Of a stretch of DNA of 64,000 bases, positions 1 to 9,328 are shown in pieces. This DNA comes from Rhodovulum strictum (GTDB lineage Bacteria > Pseudomonadota > Alphaproteobacteria > Rhodobacterales > Rhodobacteraceae). Position 1 is the first letter of the stretch. Every line of letters begins with the position of its first letter. A program made the translations under genes and the position numbers. The DNA lies in the NCBI RefSeq assembly GCF_009649175.1, contig NZ_WJPO01000015.1:1-64000 (forward strand), written 5' to 3'. The notes under the pieces were generated by a model. The model did no database searches. It saw only the letters and a program-made list of their open reading frames with translations, and had not been told where the DNA came from.

Positions 1-65
1 CGCGTCGGTCAGCCAGAAAAGGTTGCTCATCTCCACCCCCGTCAGTTCGGGAGCTTGAATCACGC
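1..65 (-). mobile_element. End of an IS5-like insertion sequence, cut by window edge
   Basis: Read on the minus strand, an ATG at position 30 opens a frame giving MSNLFWLTDA before the window edge. This is the characteristic N-terminus of IS5-family transposases that continue with a helix-turn-helix and a DDE domain. The bases just upstream (about 45-65, around gagcttgaatcacgc) probably contain the terminal inverted repeat, but without the other end its exact limit cannot be set. Only ten codons are visible, so whether the transposase is intact is unknown. The family assignment rests on that short peptide and its position next to an apparent composition break. Confidence 0.55.
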
Positions 66-371
66 AGGCCGGACAGCCTCAAGTATATCAATGGGTCCTG
101 ACCCTAGCGTCGCATTTTTCGAACTGGCCATGCTGAGAATCTTATCTTGGGTGGTCAGAAAATCTTTCTACAACACCTTTATGTCGAAGGGCATTTTCTT
201 TGCAAGCCTTGATAAACTTGGTACGTCGCGTGATGATCTCCGCTTCGCTTCCACCCTCGGGCCGGGCGCTGCCCTCTGCGCCCCTCACGCCCCTGTTATC
301 CCGCCCGACTGATCCGCGACATCCTGACGCACGTATCCCTTCCGCATGTCACAGAACCAAGGGAGGTCGCC
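66..371. other. Gene-free, AT-richer stretch beside the IS end
   Basis: No convincing gene is present. The first part (about 75-235) is visibly poorer in G+C than the rest of the window and contains a short palindrome, GGGTCCTGACCC, at 93-104. The composition becomes typical again by about 240. It may be flanking DNA brought in or scrambled by the adjacent insertion sequence. The last bases, AGGGAGGT before position 372, are the ribosome binding site of the next gene. Confidence 0.5.
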
Positions 372-617
372 ATGGATCGTCTGAGCATCATGCTCACCCC
401 CGTCACCGGGGCCGTCATCACCGGTTTCATCGTCATCGTGCTGTTCTCGCTGGGCTTCTACAGCTGGACCGCGGTCGGCATCGGCGCGGGCATCGGCTGC
501 GTGCTGGCCTGGCCCGCCGCCTTTGTCGTCTCGCGCCGGATCAAGGAGAACGACCCGTTCTGGCAGGGCGACGCCCGTATGGGCGTCTTGCCCGGCCGCA
601 ACGCGCCGGAAGTCTGA
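372..617 (+). CDS. Small two-helix membrane protein
   Basis: An 81-residue protein of unknown function. Two hydrophobic segments (about residues 12-30 and 33-53) are separated by a short turn and followed by a basic, polar tail that ends in NAPEV, which suggests an inner-membrane protein with a cytoplasmic C-terminus. The start is well supported by an AGGGAGGT ribosome binding site immediately upstream. Similar small proteins with a hydrophobic pair and a 'SRRIK..DP' tail are, from memory, common in Rhodobacteraceae. It converges on the efflux pump gene and is not obviously part of an operon. Confidence 0.75.
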   Translation: MDRLSIMLTPVTGAVITGFIVIVLFSLGFYSWTAVGIGAGIGCVLAWPAAFVVSRRIKENDPFWQGDARMGVLPGRNAPEV

Positions 618-680
618 GACCCGCACCCCCCGGGCAGCGTTCGGGGGGTGCCCTGGCGGGCAGGTGCCGAAGACGCGGCT

Positions 681-3600
681 TCAGCGCCCCATCGCCCCGC
701 CCGCGATCCGGCGGATCGCCACATAGAACAGCGGCACCAGCAGAACCCCCAGGATCGTGGCCGTCAGCGTGCCGCCCAGCACGCCCGAGCCGATGGCATT
801 GCGCCCGCCCGAGCCTGCGCCCGAGCTTAGCGCCAGCGGCAGCACGCCCAGCGAGAACGCCATCGAGGTCATGATGATCGGACGGAAACGCTGGCGCGCG
901 GCCTCGCGGATGGCGGTGAACAGATCCTCGCCCGCCACCTGCCGGTCGCGCGCGAATTCCACGATCAGGATCGCGTTCTTGCCGGTCAGCCCGATCACCG
1001 TCAGGATCGCCACCTGAAAGAACACCCCGTTCTCGAACCCGCCAAGCCAGGCGCCGATCAGCGCGCCCAGAACCCCGATGGGCATGGCCAGCATCACCGC
1101 GAAGGGGATCGCCCAGCTTTCGTAAAGCGCGGCAAGGCAGAGGAAGACGACCGCCAGCGACAGCGCGTAGAGCAGCGGCGCCTGACTGCCGGATTCGCGT
1201 TCCTCGAGCGAAAGCCCGGTCCAGGCCACGGCGAAGCCGGGGGGCAACTGGCCTGCCAGCCGCTCGATCTCGGCCATGGCTTCGCCGGTGGTCACGCCGG
1301 GCGCGGGGCTGCCCTGCAACTGCATCGCGGGCACGCCATTGTAGCGCGTCAGCCCCTGCGGGCCGAACTGCCATTCGGCATCGGTGAAGTTCGAGAACGG
1401 CACCAGCCCGCCGCTTGCGTTGCGCACGCGCCAGAGCTCGATATCTTCGGGGGTTGCGCGCGACTCGGGTTCGCCCTGGACATAGACCCGCTTGATCCGG
1501 CCGCGGTCGATGAAGTCGTTGACATAACGCCCGGCCCAGGCAATCGACAGCAATTGCCCGACATCCGAGGCCGAAAGCCCCATCGCCCCGGCCGCGCGCC
1601 AGTCGATATCCAGCTTGAACTGCGTCGCATCCTCAAGCCCGTTGGGCCGGATCGGGCCGATCAGCGGGCTTTGCGTGGCCATGCCCAGCAACTGGTTGCG
1701 CGCCGCCAGCAATTCCTCGTGGGTCTGCCCGCCGCGGGCCTGAAGGTAGAAGTCGAAGCCCGAGACGTTGCCCAGTTCGATCACCGCGGGCGGCACGATG
1801 GGGAAGACCATCGCATCCTGGATCTGGCTGAAGGCGCCGAAGGCGCGGCCCGCGATGGCCTGCACGCTCTGGTCGGGTCGGGTGCGTTCGTCCCAGTCCT
1901 TGAGCTGGACGAAGGCCAGCCCCATGTTCTGGCCGCGCCCGGCAAAGCTGAAGCCCACGACCGAGAAGACCGAGTTCACATTCGCACCCTCGGCATTCAG
2001 GTAATGGTCTTGCACCCGGTCGGCGACGGCCAGCGTGCGCTCGGCGGCGGCCCCCGTGGGGCCCTGGATCAGGGTGATCAGGATGCCCTGATCCTCGTCT
2101 GGCAGGAAGCCGGTCGGCGTCTTGACGAACATCCAGCCCATCGCGACCGCGAGCAGCACATAGATCATCCCGACCCGCAGCGGGCGGCGGATGATCCAGC
2201 CGACAGACCCCGCATAGCCGCCTGTCAGCTTGTCGAAGGCGATGTTGAACCAGCCGAAGGGTCCGCGCCGCGTATGGACCGCGTCCTTCGAGCGCAGGAT
2301 CGAGGCGCAGAGCGCGGGCGTCAGCGTCAGCGCCACCAGTACCGACAGCGCCATGGCCGAGACGATGGTGATCGAGAATTGCTGATAGATCACCCCGGTC
2401 GAGCCGCCGAAGAAGGCCATCGGCACGAACACGGCGGACAGCACCAGCGCGATGCCGATCAGCGCGCCGGTGATCTGGCCCATCGACTTGCGCGTGGCCT
2501 CGCGCGGGGAAAGCCCCTCTTCCTCGATGATGCGCTCGACGTTTTCCACCACCACGATCGCGTCGTCGACCAGCAGGCCGATCGCCAGCACCATCGCCAG
2601 CATGGTGAGCGTGTTGATCGAGAAGCCGAAGGCCGCCAGCACGCCGAAGGTGCCCAGCAGCACGACCGGCACCGCCAGCGTCGGGATCAGCGTGGCGCGC
2701 AGGTTCTGAAGGAACAGCAGCATCACGAAGAAGACCAGGATGATCGCCTCGACCAGTGTCTTGGCCACTTCCTTGATCGAGATCTCGATGAAGGGGGTGG
2801 TGTCGTAGGGGATCACGTATTCGACATTCTCGGGAAAGAACTGGGCGTATTCCTCGATCTGTGCCTTGACGCGGCGCGCGGTCTCCAGCGCGTTGGCGCC
2901 GGGTGCCAGGCGGATCGCCATGCCCGCCGCGGGCTGGCCGTTGCGCCGCGCGATGGTGTCATAGTTTTCCGCGCCGATCTCGACATTTGCCACGTCTTTC
3001 AGCAGCACGAGCCCGCCATCGGTTTCCGCGCGCAGCACGATCTGTTCGAAATCGTCGGGGCTGGTCAGCAGCGATTGCGCGGTGATCGTGGCGTTCAGTT
3101 GCTGGCCCGCGGGGGCGGGCAGGGCGCCGAAGGATCCGGCCGAGATCTGGGCGTTCTCGGCCGAGACGGCGGCGACGACATCGGCGGGCGTCAGTTCGAA
3201 GGCGGCCAGTTTCGCGGGGTCGAGCCAGATCCGCATCGCGTATTGCGAGCCGAAGACCTGCACCTCGCCCACGCCCTCGATCCGGGCAAAGGCATCGACA
3301 AGGTTCGAGACCATGTAATCGGACAGATCCACCTGTTCCAGCGCACCATAGCTGGAGATCAGCCCGATCACCATCAGGAAACCCGCCGAGGATTTGCGCA
3401 CGCTGACGCCCTGGCGCTGGACGATTTCGGGCAGAAGCGGGGTCGCCTGCGCCAGCTTGTTCTGGACCTGGACCTGCGCGATGTCGGGATCGGTACCGGT
3501 CTCGAAGGTCAGGGTGATCTGCGCCGTGCCCGCCGAGGTCGAGGAGGACGAGATGTAGCGCAGCCCGTCGAGCCCGGTCATCTGCTGTTCGATGACCTGG

Positions 3601-3785
3601 GTCACTGTATTGGCCACCGTCTCGGCCGAGGCGCCGGGATAGGCGGCCTGCACGCTGACCGAGGGCGGCGCGATCTGCGGGTATTGCGCGATCGGCAGGG
3701 TCAGGATCGACAGAAGGCCGATCCCCATGATCAGGATCGAGATGACCCAGGCGAAGACCGGGCGGTCGATGAAGAAGCGGGCCAT
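681..3785 (-). CDS. RND efflux transporter, inner-membrane pump subunit
   Basis: A 1034-residue AcrB/MexB-type proton-driven exporter of the hydrophobe/amphiphile efflux-1 family. It begins [17 protein letters not shown], the conserved first membrane helix of the family, and its length is normal (about 1030-1050). The segment [15 protein letters not shown] carries the two adjacent aspartates of helix 4 used for proton relay. Two halves, each with a large periplasmic loop, are visible. The ATG at 3785 was chosen because the peptide upstream of it is non-homologous and runs across the spacer from the upstream gene. It lies 34 bases downstream of its membrane-fusion partner, and the pair probably works with an outer-membrane TolC protein; a tolC gene occurs at 49066. 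Substrate cannot be predicted. Confidence 0.95.
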   Translation of the reverse strand: MARFFIDRPVFAWVISILIMGIGLLSILTLPIAQYPQIAPPSVSVQAAYPGASAETVANTVTQVIEQQMTGLDGLRYISSSSTSAGTAQITLTFETGTDPDIAQVQVQNKLAQATPLLPEIVQRQGVSVRKSSAGFLMVIGLISSYGALEQVDLSDYMVSNLVDAFARIEGVGEVQVFGSQYAMRIWLDPAKLAAFELTPADVVAAVSAENAQISAGSFGALPAPAGQQLNATITAQSLLTSPDDFEQIVLRAETDGGLVLLKDVANVEIGAENYDTIARRNGQPAAGMAIRLAPGANALETARRVKAQIEEYAQFFPENVEYVIPYDTTPFIEISIKEVAKTLVEAIILVFFVMLLFLQNLRATLIPTLAVPVVLLGTFGVLAAFGFSINTLTMLAMVLAIGLLVDDAIVVVENVERIIEEEGLSPREATRKSMGQITGALIGIALVLSAVFVPMAFFGGSTGVIYQQFSITIVSAMALSVLVALTLTPALCASILRSKDAVHTRRGPFGWFNIAFDKLTGGYAGSVGWIIRRPLRVGMIYVLLAVAMGWMFVKTPTGFLPDEDQGILITLIQGPTGAAAERTLAVADRVQDHYLNAEGANVNSVFSVVGFSFAGRGQNMGLAFVQLKDWDERTRPDQSVQAIAGRAFGAFSQIQDAMVFPIVPPAVIELGNVSGFDFYLQARGGQTHEELLAARNQLLGMATQSPLIGPIRPNGLEDATQFKLDIDWRAAGAMGLSASDVGQLLSIAWAGRYVNDFIDRGRIKRVYVQGEPESRATPEDIELWRVRNASGGLVPFSNFTDAEWQFGPQGLTRYNGVPAMQLQGSPAPGVTTGEAMAEIERLAGQLPPGFAVAWTGLSLEERESGSQAPLLYALSLAVVFLCLAALYESWAIPFAVMLAMPIGVLGALIGAWLGGFENGVFFQVAILTVIGLTGKNAILIVEFARDRQVAGEDLFTAIREAARQRFRPIIMTSMAFSLGVLPLALSSGAGSGGRNAIGSGVLGGTLTATILGVLLVPLFYVAIRRIAGGAMGR

Positions 3786-3819
3786 GGCGCGGTCTCTCCG
3801 GGGTTCGGGTGTTGGGGTG

Positions 3820-4956
3820 TCAGTTGGCGGGGGCCGGGGCTGCGCGTTCCTCGGGCGCGACCACCGCGCCGGGGGCGACCTTTTGCAGCCCGGCGACGAT
3901 GATCCGGTCGCCTTCGGCAAGCCCCTCGGTCACGATCCAGTCGGTGCCGCGGTCGCGCAGCACGGTCAGCACGCGCTCCTCGACGACATTCTCGGGGGTG
4001 ACCACCATAGCGGTGGGACGGCCGCGCCGGTCGCGGCCGATGGCCGATTGAGGGGCGAGGATTGCGTTCTCGATCACGCCCTGGGGCATCTCGACCTGCA
4101 CATACATTCCAGGCAGCAACATCTTGTCGGGGTTCGGAAATTCCATCCGCAGCACGACAACCCCGGTGCGCTCGTCGACATAGGGTTCGGCCGCGCGCAG
4201 CGTGCCGGTATGGTCATAGCCGCCGCCATCGGCCAGCGTCATGCTGACCGTGCGATCGGCCGCGCCCAGCGCCTCCTCCATGTGGCCGCGCCGCCAGGCG
4301 ACCAGTTCGGCGGCCGACATGGTGACATCGACCAGTACCGGATCGAGGGTGCGGATCACCGCCAACGGCTGGGCCTGACCGGCGGTCACCAGCGCGCCGC
4401 GCGTGGTCAGCGACCGGCCGACCGTGCCCGACAGCGGTGCCGTGACCGTGGTGCGGTCAAGGTCGATCTCGGCCGCCACAAGCTGCGCCTCGGCGACATG
4501 AAGCCCGGCCTCGGCGGCATCGCGCGCGGCCAGCGCATCGTCCACCGCCTGCTGGCTGGAGACATTGCGCTGCAAAAGTTCGCTCAGCCGATCCGCCTCG
4601 CGCCGGGCGGCGTTGCGCGTCGCCTCGGCCTGGGCCAGCGCGGCAAGCGCGGCGGCGACGCGGGCCTCGTAGCTGGCCGAATCGATGCGGTAAAGCGCCT
4701 CGCCCTCGACCACCTCGGCGCCCTCGTCGAACAGCCGTTCGGTGATGATGCCGGCAACCTGGGGGCGCACCTCGGCCGTGGCCGACGCGACGACCCGGCC
4801 GGGCAGCCGCGTGGTCAGCGTCAGATCCTGCGCGCTCAGCGTGACGACGGTGACCGGCGTGGGCGGGCGCTGGCCGGGCGCCTGTTGGGCCGGGGCAGCG
4901 GCCGCGGCCAGCGTCAGCATCAGGATGGCGGCGAAGACCCGGGGAAGGCGGGGCAT
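3820..4956 (-). CDS. RND efflux periplasmic adaptor (membrane fusion protein)
   Basis: A 378-residue AcrA/MexA-type adaptor that links the inner-membrane pump to an outer-membrane channel. An N-terminal signal peptide (about residues 1-23, ending AAAAPAQQ) lacks a lipobox cysteine, so it looks like a signal peptidase I substrate rather than a lipoprotein. The barrel-sandwich halves flank an alpha hairpin rich in Ala, Arg and Glu (about residues 95-165), and the C-terminal part has the usual beta-barrel and membrane-proximal domains. It is transcribed divergently from a TetR regulator with a palindrome between them, so repression by that regulator is the simple model. Confidence 0.93.
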   Translation of the reverse strand: MPRLPRVFAAILMLTLAAAAAPAQQAPGQRPPTPVTVVTLSAQDLTLTTRLPGRVVASATAEVRPQVAGIITERLFDEGAEVVEGEALYRIDSASYEARVAAALAALAQAEATRNAARREADRLSELLQRNVSSQQAVDDALAARDAAEAGLHVAEAQLVAAEIDLDRTTVTAPLSGTVGRSLTTRGALVTAGQAQPLAVIRTLDPVLVDVTMSAAELVAWRRGHMEEALGAADRTVSMTLADGGGYDHTGTLRAAEPYVDERTGVVVLRMEFPNPDKMLLPGMYVQVEMPQGVIENAILAPQSAIGRDRRGRPTAMVVTPENVVEERVLTVLRDRGTDWIVTEGLAEGDRIIVAGLQKVAPGAVVAPEERAAPAPAN

Positions 4957-5010
4957 GGGAAAGCTCCTGTGATGGCGATTTCTCTGGCGGAGGGGGGCGC
5001 GCACATTTAT

Positions 5011-5026
5011 AAAACGATAGCGTTTT
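5011..5026. promoter_or_regulatory. Palindrome, candidate TetR operator between efflux pump and regulator
   Basis: The spacer between the divergent efflux operon and tetR contains AAAACG-ATAG-CGTTTT, two perfect 6-base arms around a 4-base centre, in an otherwise G+C-rich region. Immediately beside it is TTTATAAAA, which resembles a -10 element read on the minus strand toward the pump genes. A TetR dimer bound here would block that promoter. The repeat is seen directly; the operator role is inferred from position and family behaviour. Confidence 0.6.
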
Positions 5027-5112
5027 GTTATTTGCATCCGCGCCGCCGCGCAAGCCGGAATTCGCCGGACCCGGCGCGCAGCTGCGTTTTCGTCAGGGTG
5101 AGTGCCGCAAGC

Positions 5113-5760
5113 ATGGGCAATTGCACGCCGCGCCGGGGCCGTCCGCCCCAGATGCCGCCCGCCGAACGCGCGCGGGTGATTCTGGATGCGGCCGAACGGG
5201 TTCTTCTGTCGCGCGGGTTGCAGGGCACGACCATGGAGGCCGTCGCGGCCGAGGCGGGCATGTCCAAGCGCACGCTCTATGACCTGTTCGACGGCCGCGC
5301 CGCGCTGATCGAGGCGCTGGTGCGCCGCTTGCGCGAAGGCATCGTGATGCCGCTGGGCGCGGCGCAGCAGGCATTGCCGCTGGCCGGGCGGCTGCGTCTG
5401 CTGCTGGCGCCCGACCGGCTGCCCGGCACGGGATCGGTCGCGCTGGAGGTGATGCGCGCGGCCATCGCCGAGGCGCCGCAGCAGCCCGAGATTGCCGCGC
5501 TGATGCTGGAGGAGGGGCCGCGCGCCGTCCGCCGCATGATCCGCGACGAACTGGCGCGCGCGGCGGCAGCGGACGAGATCGCGCTGGACGACACCGAGGC
5601 GGCGGCGGCGCTTTTGCTGCGCATGGCGCTGCCCTGCCCGATGGAGCGGTTGCTGTCGGGCGCAGGCACCGACGAGCCGATCGAGGCCGCCCGCGCCCGG
5701 GTGGACCGGGCGATTGCGGTCTTTTTGGCGGGCATGGCGGCAGGCATCGGGCCGGCATGA
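5113..5760 (+). CDS. TetR/AcrR-family transcriptional regulator
   Basis: A 215-residue repressor. The N-terminal helix-turn-helix is clear: ILDAAERVLLSRGLQGTTME followed by AVAAEAGMSKRTLYDLF (about residues 20-60), the standard TetR DNA-binding signature. The C-terminal two-thirds is the variable ligand-binding helical domain. It is divergently transcribed from the RND efflux genes, the usual arrangement for an efflux repressor that also represses itself. The ATG at 5113 is preferred; an in-frame GTG at 5098 would add five residues. Ligand is unknown. Confidence 0.9.
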   Translation: MGNCTPRRGRPPQMPPAERARVILDAAERVLLSRGLQGTTMEAVAAEAGMSKRTLYDLFDGRAALIEALVRRLREGIVMPLGAAQQALPLAGRLRLLLAPDRLPGTGSVALEVMRAAIAEAPQQPEIAALMLEEGPRAVRRMIRDELARAAAADEIALDDTEAAAALLLRMALPCPMERLLSGAGTDEPIEAARARVDRAIAVFLAGMAAGIGPA

Positions 5761-5761
5761 C

Positions 5762-5850
5762 AGGGAAGGGGGCGTTGCGCGTTCCCGCCCGCAATGGCAT
5801 TCAGGCGCCCTGTCGTCCCGACCGGAAACGCCCATGCGCCTTGTCCCGCT
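5762..5850 (+). promoter_or_regulatory. Weak candidate cobalamin riboswitch upstream of cobD
   Basis: The 129-base leader before cobD contains, in the right order, three elements resembling the conserved core of cobalamin riboswitches: AGGGAA at 5762, CCCGCAATGG at 5788 (consensus CCCGCAACTGT) and GACCGGAAACGCCC at 5820 (compare the B12 box AGYCMGGAxACCxGCC). The GCCACTG element is not evident, and spacing is compact. Its location directly before a cobalamin synthesis operon supports the idea. It could equally be chance similarity in G+C-rich sequence; a covariance-model search would decide. Confidence 0.35.
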
Positions 5851-5889
5851 GCCTGACCCATCCCCCCGCCGCAGCAATCGGTCCGTCCA

Positions 5890-6831
5890 GTGAGCGCGGG
5901 CGCGATGCTGCTGGCGCTGGCGCTGGAGGGCGCGGCGGGCTGGCCCGCGCGGCTGCATGAACGCATCGGTCATCCGGTGGTCTGGCTCGGTACGCTGATC
6001 GCGGCCCTTGATCGGCGCTGGAACCGGCCCGGCGACGGGGCGGCGCGGCGGCTCTGGCTGGGCGCGGCGGCGGTTGCGGTGACACTGGCCGCCGCGATCC
6101 TGCCTGCGCTGGCGATTGCGGCGCTGTTGCCGGGCGGGTGGCTGGGCGCGGTGCTGACCGGGCTTCTGGCCGCGCCGCTGGTGGCGGGGCGCAGCCTGTA
6201 TGACCATGTCGCCGCCGTTGCCCGGCCGCTGGCGGCGGGCGATCTGGCGGGGGCGCGCGGCGCGGTTGCGATGATTGTCGGGCGCGATCCGGCGCGGCTG
6301 GGCGAGGCGGGGGTGGCGCGCGCCGCGCTGGAAAGTCTGGCCGAGAACGCATCCGACGGGGTGGTGGCGCCGGTGTTCTGGGGCGTGGTCTTCGGGCTGC
6401 CGGGGATCGCGGGCTACAAGGCGGTCAACACGCTCGACAGCATGATCGGGCATCGCAATGACCGTTACCTGCATTTCGGCCGGGTTGCGGCGCGGCTTGA
6501 CGATCTGGCGAATCTGGTTCCGGCCCGGCTGACGGGGCTTGTGTTCTGCGCGGTTGCCTGGCGGCCGGCCCGGGCGTTCCGCACCATGCGGCGCGATGCG
6601 CGTGCGCATCGTTCGCCCAATGCAGGCTGGCCCGAGGCGGCGATGGCGGGGGCGCTGGGGGTGCGGCTTTCGGGGCCGCGCATCTATGGCGACCGGGTCG
6701 CGGACGAGCCATGGCTGAACGCGGGTGCCCCCGATCCCGGCGCGCAGGCGCTGCGGAGCGGGCTGGCGCTGTACCTTCGGGCGATGGCGCTGCTGGCGGG
6801 TGTTCTGGCGGTCCTTGCGCTGGTGATCTGA
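5890..6831 (+). CDS. cobD: Adenosylcobinamide-phosphate synthase (CobD/CbiB)
   Basis: A 313-residue integral membrane enzyme that attaches the aminopropanol arm to adenosylcobyric acid to give adenosylcobinamide phosphate in B12 synthesis. Recognised by the highly conserved stretch ENASDGVVAPVFW, then AGYKAVNTLDSMIGHRN and a ARLDDLANLVPARLTG region (about residues 150-215), plus hydrophobic segments at both ends. The start is a GTG; an internal ATG at 5905 is a possible alternative. It heads a run of four B12 genes in the same orientation, 74 bases upstream of cobT. Confidence 0.93.
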   Translation: MSAGAMLLALALEGAAGWPARLHERIGHPVVWLGTLIAALDRRWNRPGDGAARRLWLGAAAVAVTLAAAILPALAIAALLPGGWLGAVLTGLLAAPLVAGRSLYDHVAAVARPLAAGDLAGARGAVAMIVGRDPARLGEAGVARAALESLAENASDGVVAPVFWGVVFGLPGIAGYKAVNTLDSMIGHRNDRYLHFGRVAARLDDLANLVPARLTGLVFCAVAWRPARAFRTMRRDARAHRSPNAGWPEAAMAGALGVRLSGPRIYGDRVADEPWLNAGAPDPGAQALRSGLALYLRAMALLAGVLAVLALVI

Positions 6832-6905
6832 CGCGGCAACCGGCGCCGCTTGCCGGGGCACCCCGGCGGGACTATCACGGCGCGGTCACAACAGCCGGAG
6901 CGATC

Positions 6906-7907
6906 ATGACCGACACCCTTGCCGCAGAGTTGCAACGCCGGATCGACCTAAAGACCAAGCCGCCCGGATCGCTGGGCCGGATCGAGGCGCTGGCCCATCA
7001 GATCGGTCTGGTGCAGGGCAGCCTGACGCCGCGGATGACGCGCTGCCAGTTGACGATCTTTGCCGCCGATCATGGCATCGCGGCCGAGGGCGTGTCGCTG
7101 TTCCCGCAGGAAGTGACGCGGCAGATGGTGCTGAACTTCCTTGCGGGCGGGGCGGCGGCGAATGTCTTTGCCCGCAGCGTCGGCGCCGATCTGCGCGTGG
7201 TCGATGCGGGCGTGATGGGAGAGCCCTTCGGGGTTGCGGGGCTGATCGAGCGGCGCATCGGCGCGGGCACGGCCAGCTTCCTGACCGGCCCGGCGATGAG
7301 CGCCGAACAATGCGCCGCCGCACTCGAGGCTGGCCGCGAACTGGGGGCGGATGGCGACTGGGACGCGGTCGCCTATGGCGAGATGGGCATCGCGAACACC
7401 GCCGCGGCCGCCGCGCTGGGCCACAAGCTGACCGGCGTCGGGCTGGACGTGCTGACCGGGCGCGGCACCGGGCTGGACGATCCGGGGCTTGCGCACAAGC
7501 GCGCGGTTCTGGAACGGGCCGCGGCGCGCACCGGGGACTTGGCCCCGCAAGAGGCGCTGGCCGAATATGGCGGGTTCGAGATCGCGATGATGGCGGGCGC
7601 GATGATCGGCGCGGCAGAGGCGGGAAGGGTGGTGATCGTGGACGGCTTCATCGCCACCGCGGCCGCGCTGGCGGCGGTGCGGATCGCGCCTGCCACGCGC
7701 GCGGCGATGGTCTTTGCCCACCGCTCCGAGGAACAGGGCCATGGCGCGCTGCTGGATGCGCTGGACGTCGCGCCGCTGTTGTCGCTGAACCTGCGGCTGG
7801 GCGAGGGCACGGGCGCGTTGCTGGCCTGGCCGCTTCTCAAGGCCGCCGCCGCGATGCTGGCCGAGATGGCCAGCTTTGCCGATGCCGGGGTGACGGGGCC
7901 GGCATGA
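6906..7907 (+). CDS. cobT: Nicotinate-nucleotide-dimethylbenzimidazole phosphoribosyltransferase
   Basis: A 333-residue CobT enzyme. It transfers phosphoribose from nicotinate mononucleotide to 5,6-dimethylbenzimidazole to give alpha-ribazole phosphate, the lower-ligand precursor of cobalamin. Family hallmarks are KPPGSLGRIE near the N-terminus, FAADHGIAAEGVSLFPQEVT, the glycine-rich GEMGIANTAAAAAL and TGRGTGLDD. The ATG at 6906 follows CCGGAGCGATC. Its stop overlaps the start of cobS (ATGA), so the two are translationally coupled. Confidence 0.95.
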   Translation: MTDTLAAELQRRIDLKTKPPGSLGRIEALAHQIGLVQGSLTPRMTRCQLTIFAADHGIAAEGVSLFPQEVTRQMVLNFLAGGAAANVFARSVGADLRVVDAGVMGEPFGVAGLIERRIGAGTASFLTGPAMSAEQCAAALEAGRELGADGDWDAVAYGEMGIANTAAAAALGHKLTGVGLDVLTGRGTGLDDPGLAHKRAVLERAAARTGDLAPQEALAEYGGFEIAMMAGAMIGAAEAGRVVIVDGFIATAAALAAVRIAPATRAAMVFAHRSEEQGHGALLDALDVAPLLSLNLRLGEGTGALLAWPLLKAAAAMLAEMASFADAGVTGPA

Positions 7908-8674
7908 GCGGGCGGCTGGCCCGGGAAGCGCGGCTGATCCTGCTGGCGGCGGGGTTCCTGACCCGGCTGCCGGTGCCGCCCGATCCTGCCTTCACGCCGC
8001 AGCGGATGGCCTGGGCTACACGCTGGTTCCCGCTGGTCGGGCTGGGGATCGGCGCGGTGGTGGCGCTGGTCTTCTGGGCCGCCGCGCTGGTGCTGCCTGC
8101 CTGGGTGGCGGCGGTTCTGGCGCTGGCCGCGGGCGTGCGGCTGACCGGCGCGCTGCATGAGGACGGTCTGGCCGATGTCGCCGACGGGCTGGGCGGCGGG
8201 CAGAGCCGCGAGCATGCGCTGGAGATCATGCGCGACAGCCGGATCGGCAGCTATGGCACGGTGGCGCTGGTGCTGGTGCTGCTGCTCAAGGCCGGGGCGC
8301 TGGCGCATCTGGGCGGGGCGGCGGTCGCCGCTATGATCGCGGCGCATGGGCTGAGCCGTGTCTTTGTCGTGCTGACCATGCTGCGGCTTCCCTATGCGCG
8401 GCCAGAGGGCAAGGCGGGCTTTGCCTCGGCCGCCGAGATCGGGCCGGGCGGGCTGGGAATCGTGCTGGGCACCGGGGCGCTGACGGCGCTGGGGCTGGCG
8501 GTTGCGGCGGGGCCGGGGGCTGCGCTGAGCGCGCTGGCCGCGGCGGCCGCCGTGACGCTGTGGATCGGCGCGATGCTGCGCCGCCGTCTGGGTGGCTATA
8601 CCGGCGATGGGCTGGGCGCGGTGCAGCAACTGACCGAAACGGCGATCCTGCTGGGCGTGCTGGCATGGGTCTGA
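7904..8674 (+). CDS. cobS: Adenosylcobinamide-GDP ribazoletransferase (cobalamin synthase)
   Basis: A 256-residue integral membrane protein (also called CobV) that joins adenosylcobinamide-GDP to alpha-ribazole, the last assembly step of cobalamin. Diagnostic segments are TRWFPLVGLGIG near the N-terminus, LHEDGLADVADGLGGG with its conserved acidic residues, and RDSRIGSYGT. Several hydrophobic helices follow. The gene starts inside the cobT stop codon (ATGA) and overlaps the next gene by ten bases, so the operon is tightly coupled. Confidence 0.94.
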   Translation: MSGRLAREARLILLAAGFLTRLPVPPDPAFTPQRMAWATRWFPLVGLGIGAVVALVFWAAALVLPAWVAAVLALAAGVRLTGALHEDGLADVADGLGGGQSREHALEIMRDSRIGSYGTVALVLVLLLKAGALAHLGGAAVAAMIAAHGLSRVFVVLTMLRLPYARPEGKAGFASAAEIGPGGLGIVLGTGALTALGLAVAAGPGAALSALAAAAAVTLWIGAMLRRRLGGYTGDGLGAVQQLTETAILLGVLAWV

Positions 8675-9237
8675 TCCTTGTCCGCCACACCGCCCCCGAC
8701 GTGGCGCCCGGCACCTGTTACGGCCGTCTCGACCTGTCCCCCGGCCCGCGATTCGCCGAGGAAGCCGCCGCGATCCTGGCCACGCTGCCGCCCGTGTCCC
8801 GCGTGCTGACCAGCCCCCTGATCCGCTGCCGGGCGCTGGCCGAGCATGTGGGCGCGGCGCGCGGGCTGCCGGTCGAGGTCGCGCCGGGGCTGATCGAGAT
8901 CGATTTCGGCACTTGGGAAGGGATCGCCTGGGACGCCGTGCCGCGCGCGGAACTGGATGCCTGGGCGGCGGATTTCTGGCATGCACGGCCGCATGGCGGG
9001 GAAAGCGTGGCGATCTTCACCGCGCGGGTGGCCGAGGCGCTGGCTGGGCTGGGTGCCGCGCAGGACTGGCTGGCGGTGACCCATGCCGGGCTGATGCGCG
9101 CAGCGCTGCACCTGCTGGGCCGGGACGAGACCTGGGCCAGCCGCTTTGGCCATGGCGCGGTGCTGCGGCTTTCGCGCGACGAGCTTGCCGCGCTGGCGGC
9201 GGGCGGCGCCGGGACACGCCCCGGAAAAAACGCGTGA
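8665..9237 (+). CDS. cobC: Histidine phosphatase, alpha-ribazole phosphatase-like (CobC)
   Basis: A 190-residue histidine phosphatase-superfamily protein. It begins GLILVRHTAPDVAPGTCYGR, where RHT is the catalytic phosphohistidine loop, and has the second conserved histidine in AVTHAGLMRAAL. The GTCYGRLDL segment is typical of alpha-ribazole-5'-phosphate phosphatases rather than phosphoglycerate mutases. Its overlap with cobS and position at the end of the B12 genes support a role in dephosphorylating the nucleotide loop precursor. A broader phosphatase role cannot be excluded from sequence alone. Confidence 0.88.
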   Translation: MGLILVRHTAPDVAPGTCYGRLDLSPGPRFAEEAAAILATLPPVSRVLTSPLIRCRALAEHVGAARGLPVEVAPGLIEIDFGTWEGIAWDAVPRAELDAWAADFWHARPHGGESVAIFTARVAEALAGLGAAQDWLAVTHAGLMRAALHLLGRDETWASRFGHGAVLRLSRDELAALAAGGAGTRPGKNA

Positions 9238-9328
9238 GCGCCCCGGAATGGCTGTGGCCATGCCGTGGCTGTGGAATAGATATTGCGCAGATCAGGGGCG
9301 GGCACGCCCCCAAGGAACGGACCGAACG

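Noticed and set aside
93-104. GGGTCCTGACCC palindrome near the left edge considered as an operator
   Set aside because: Short, no adjacent gene start, and it lies in DNA next to an insertion sequence end; there is no functional support.
1554-3902. Long plus-strand open frame (over 780 codons) opposite the RND pump gene
   Set aside because: Its translation is a His/Arg/Gln/Gly-rich, low-homology sequence typical of the antisense frame of a G+C-rich gene, and the minus-strand product is an unmistakable RND pump.
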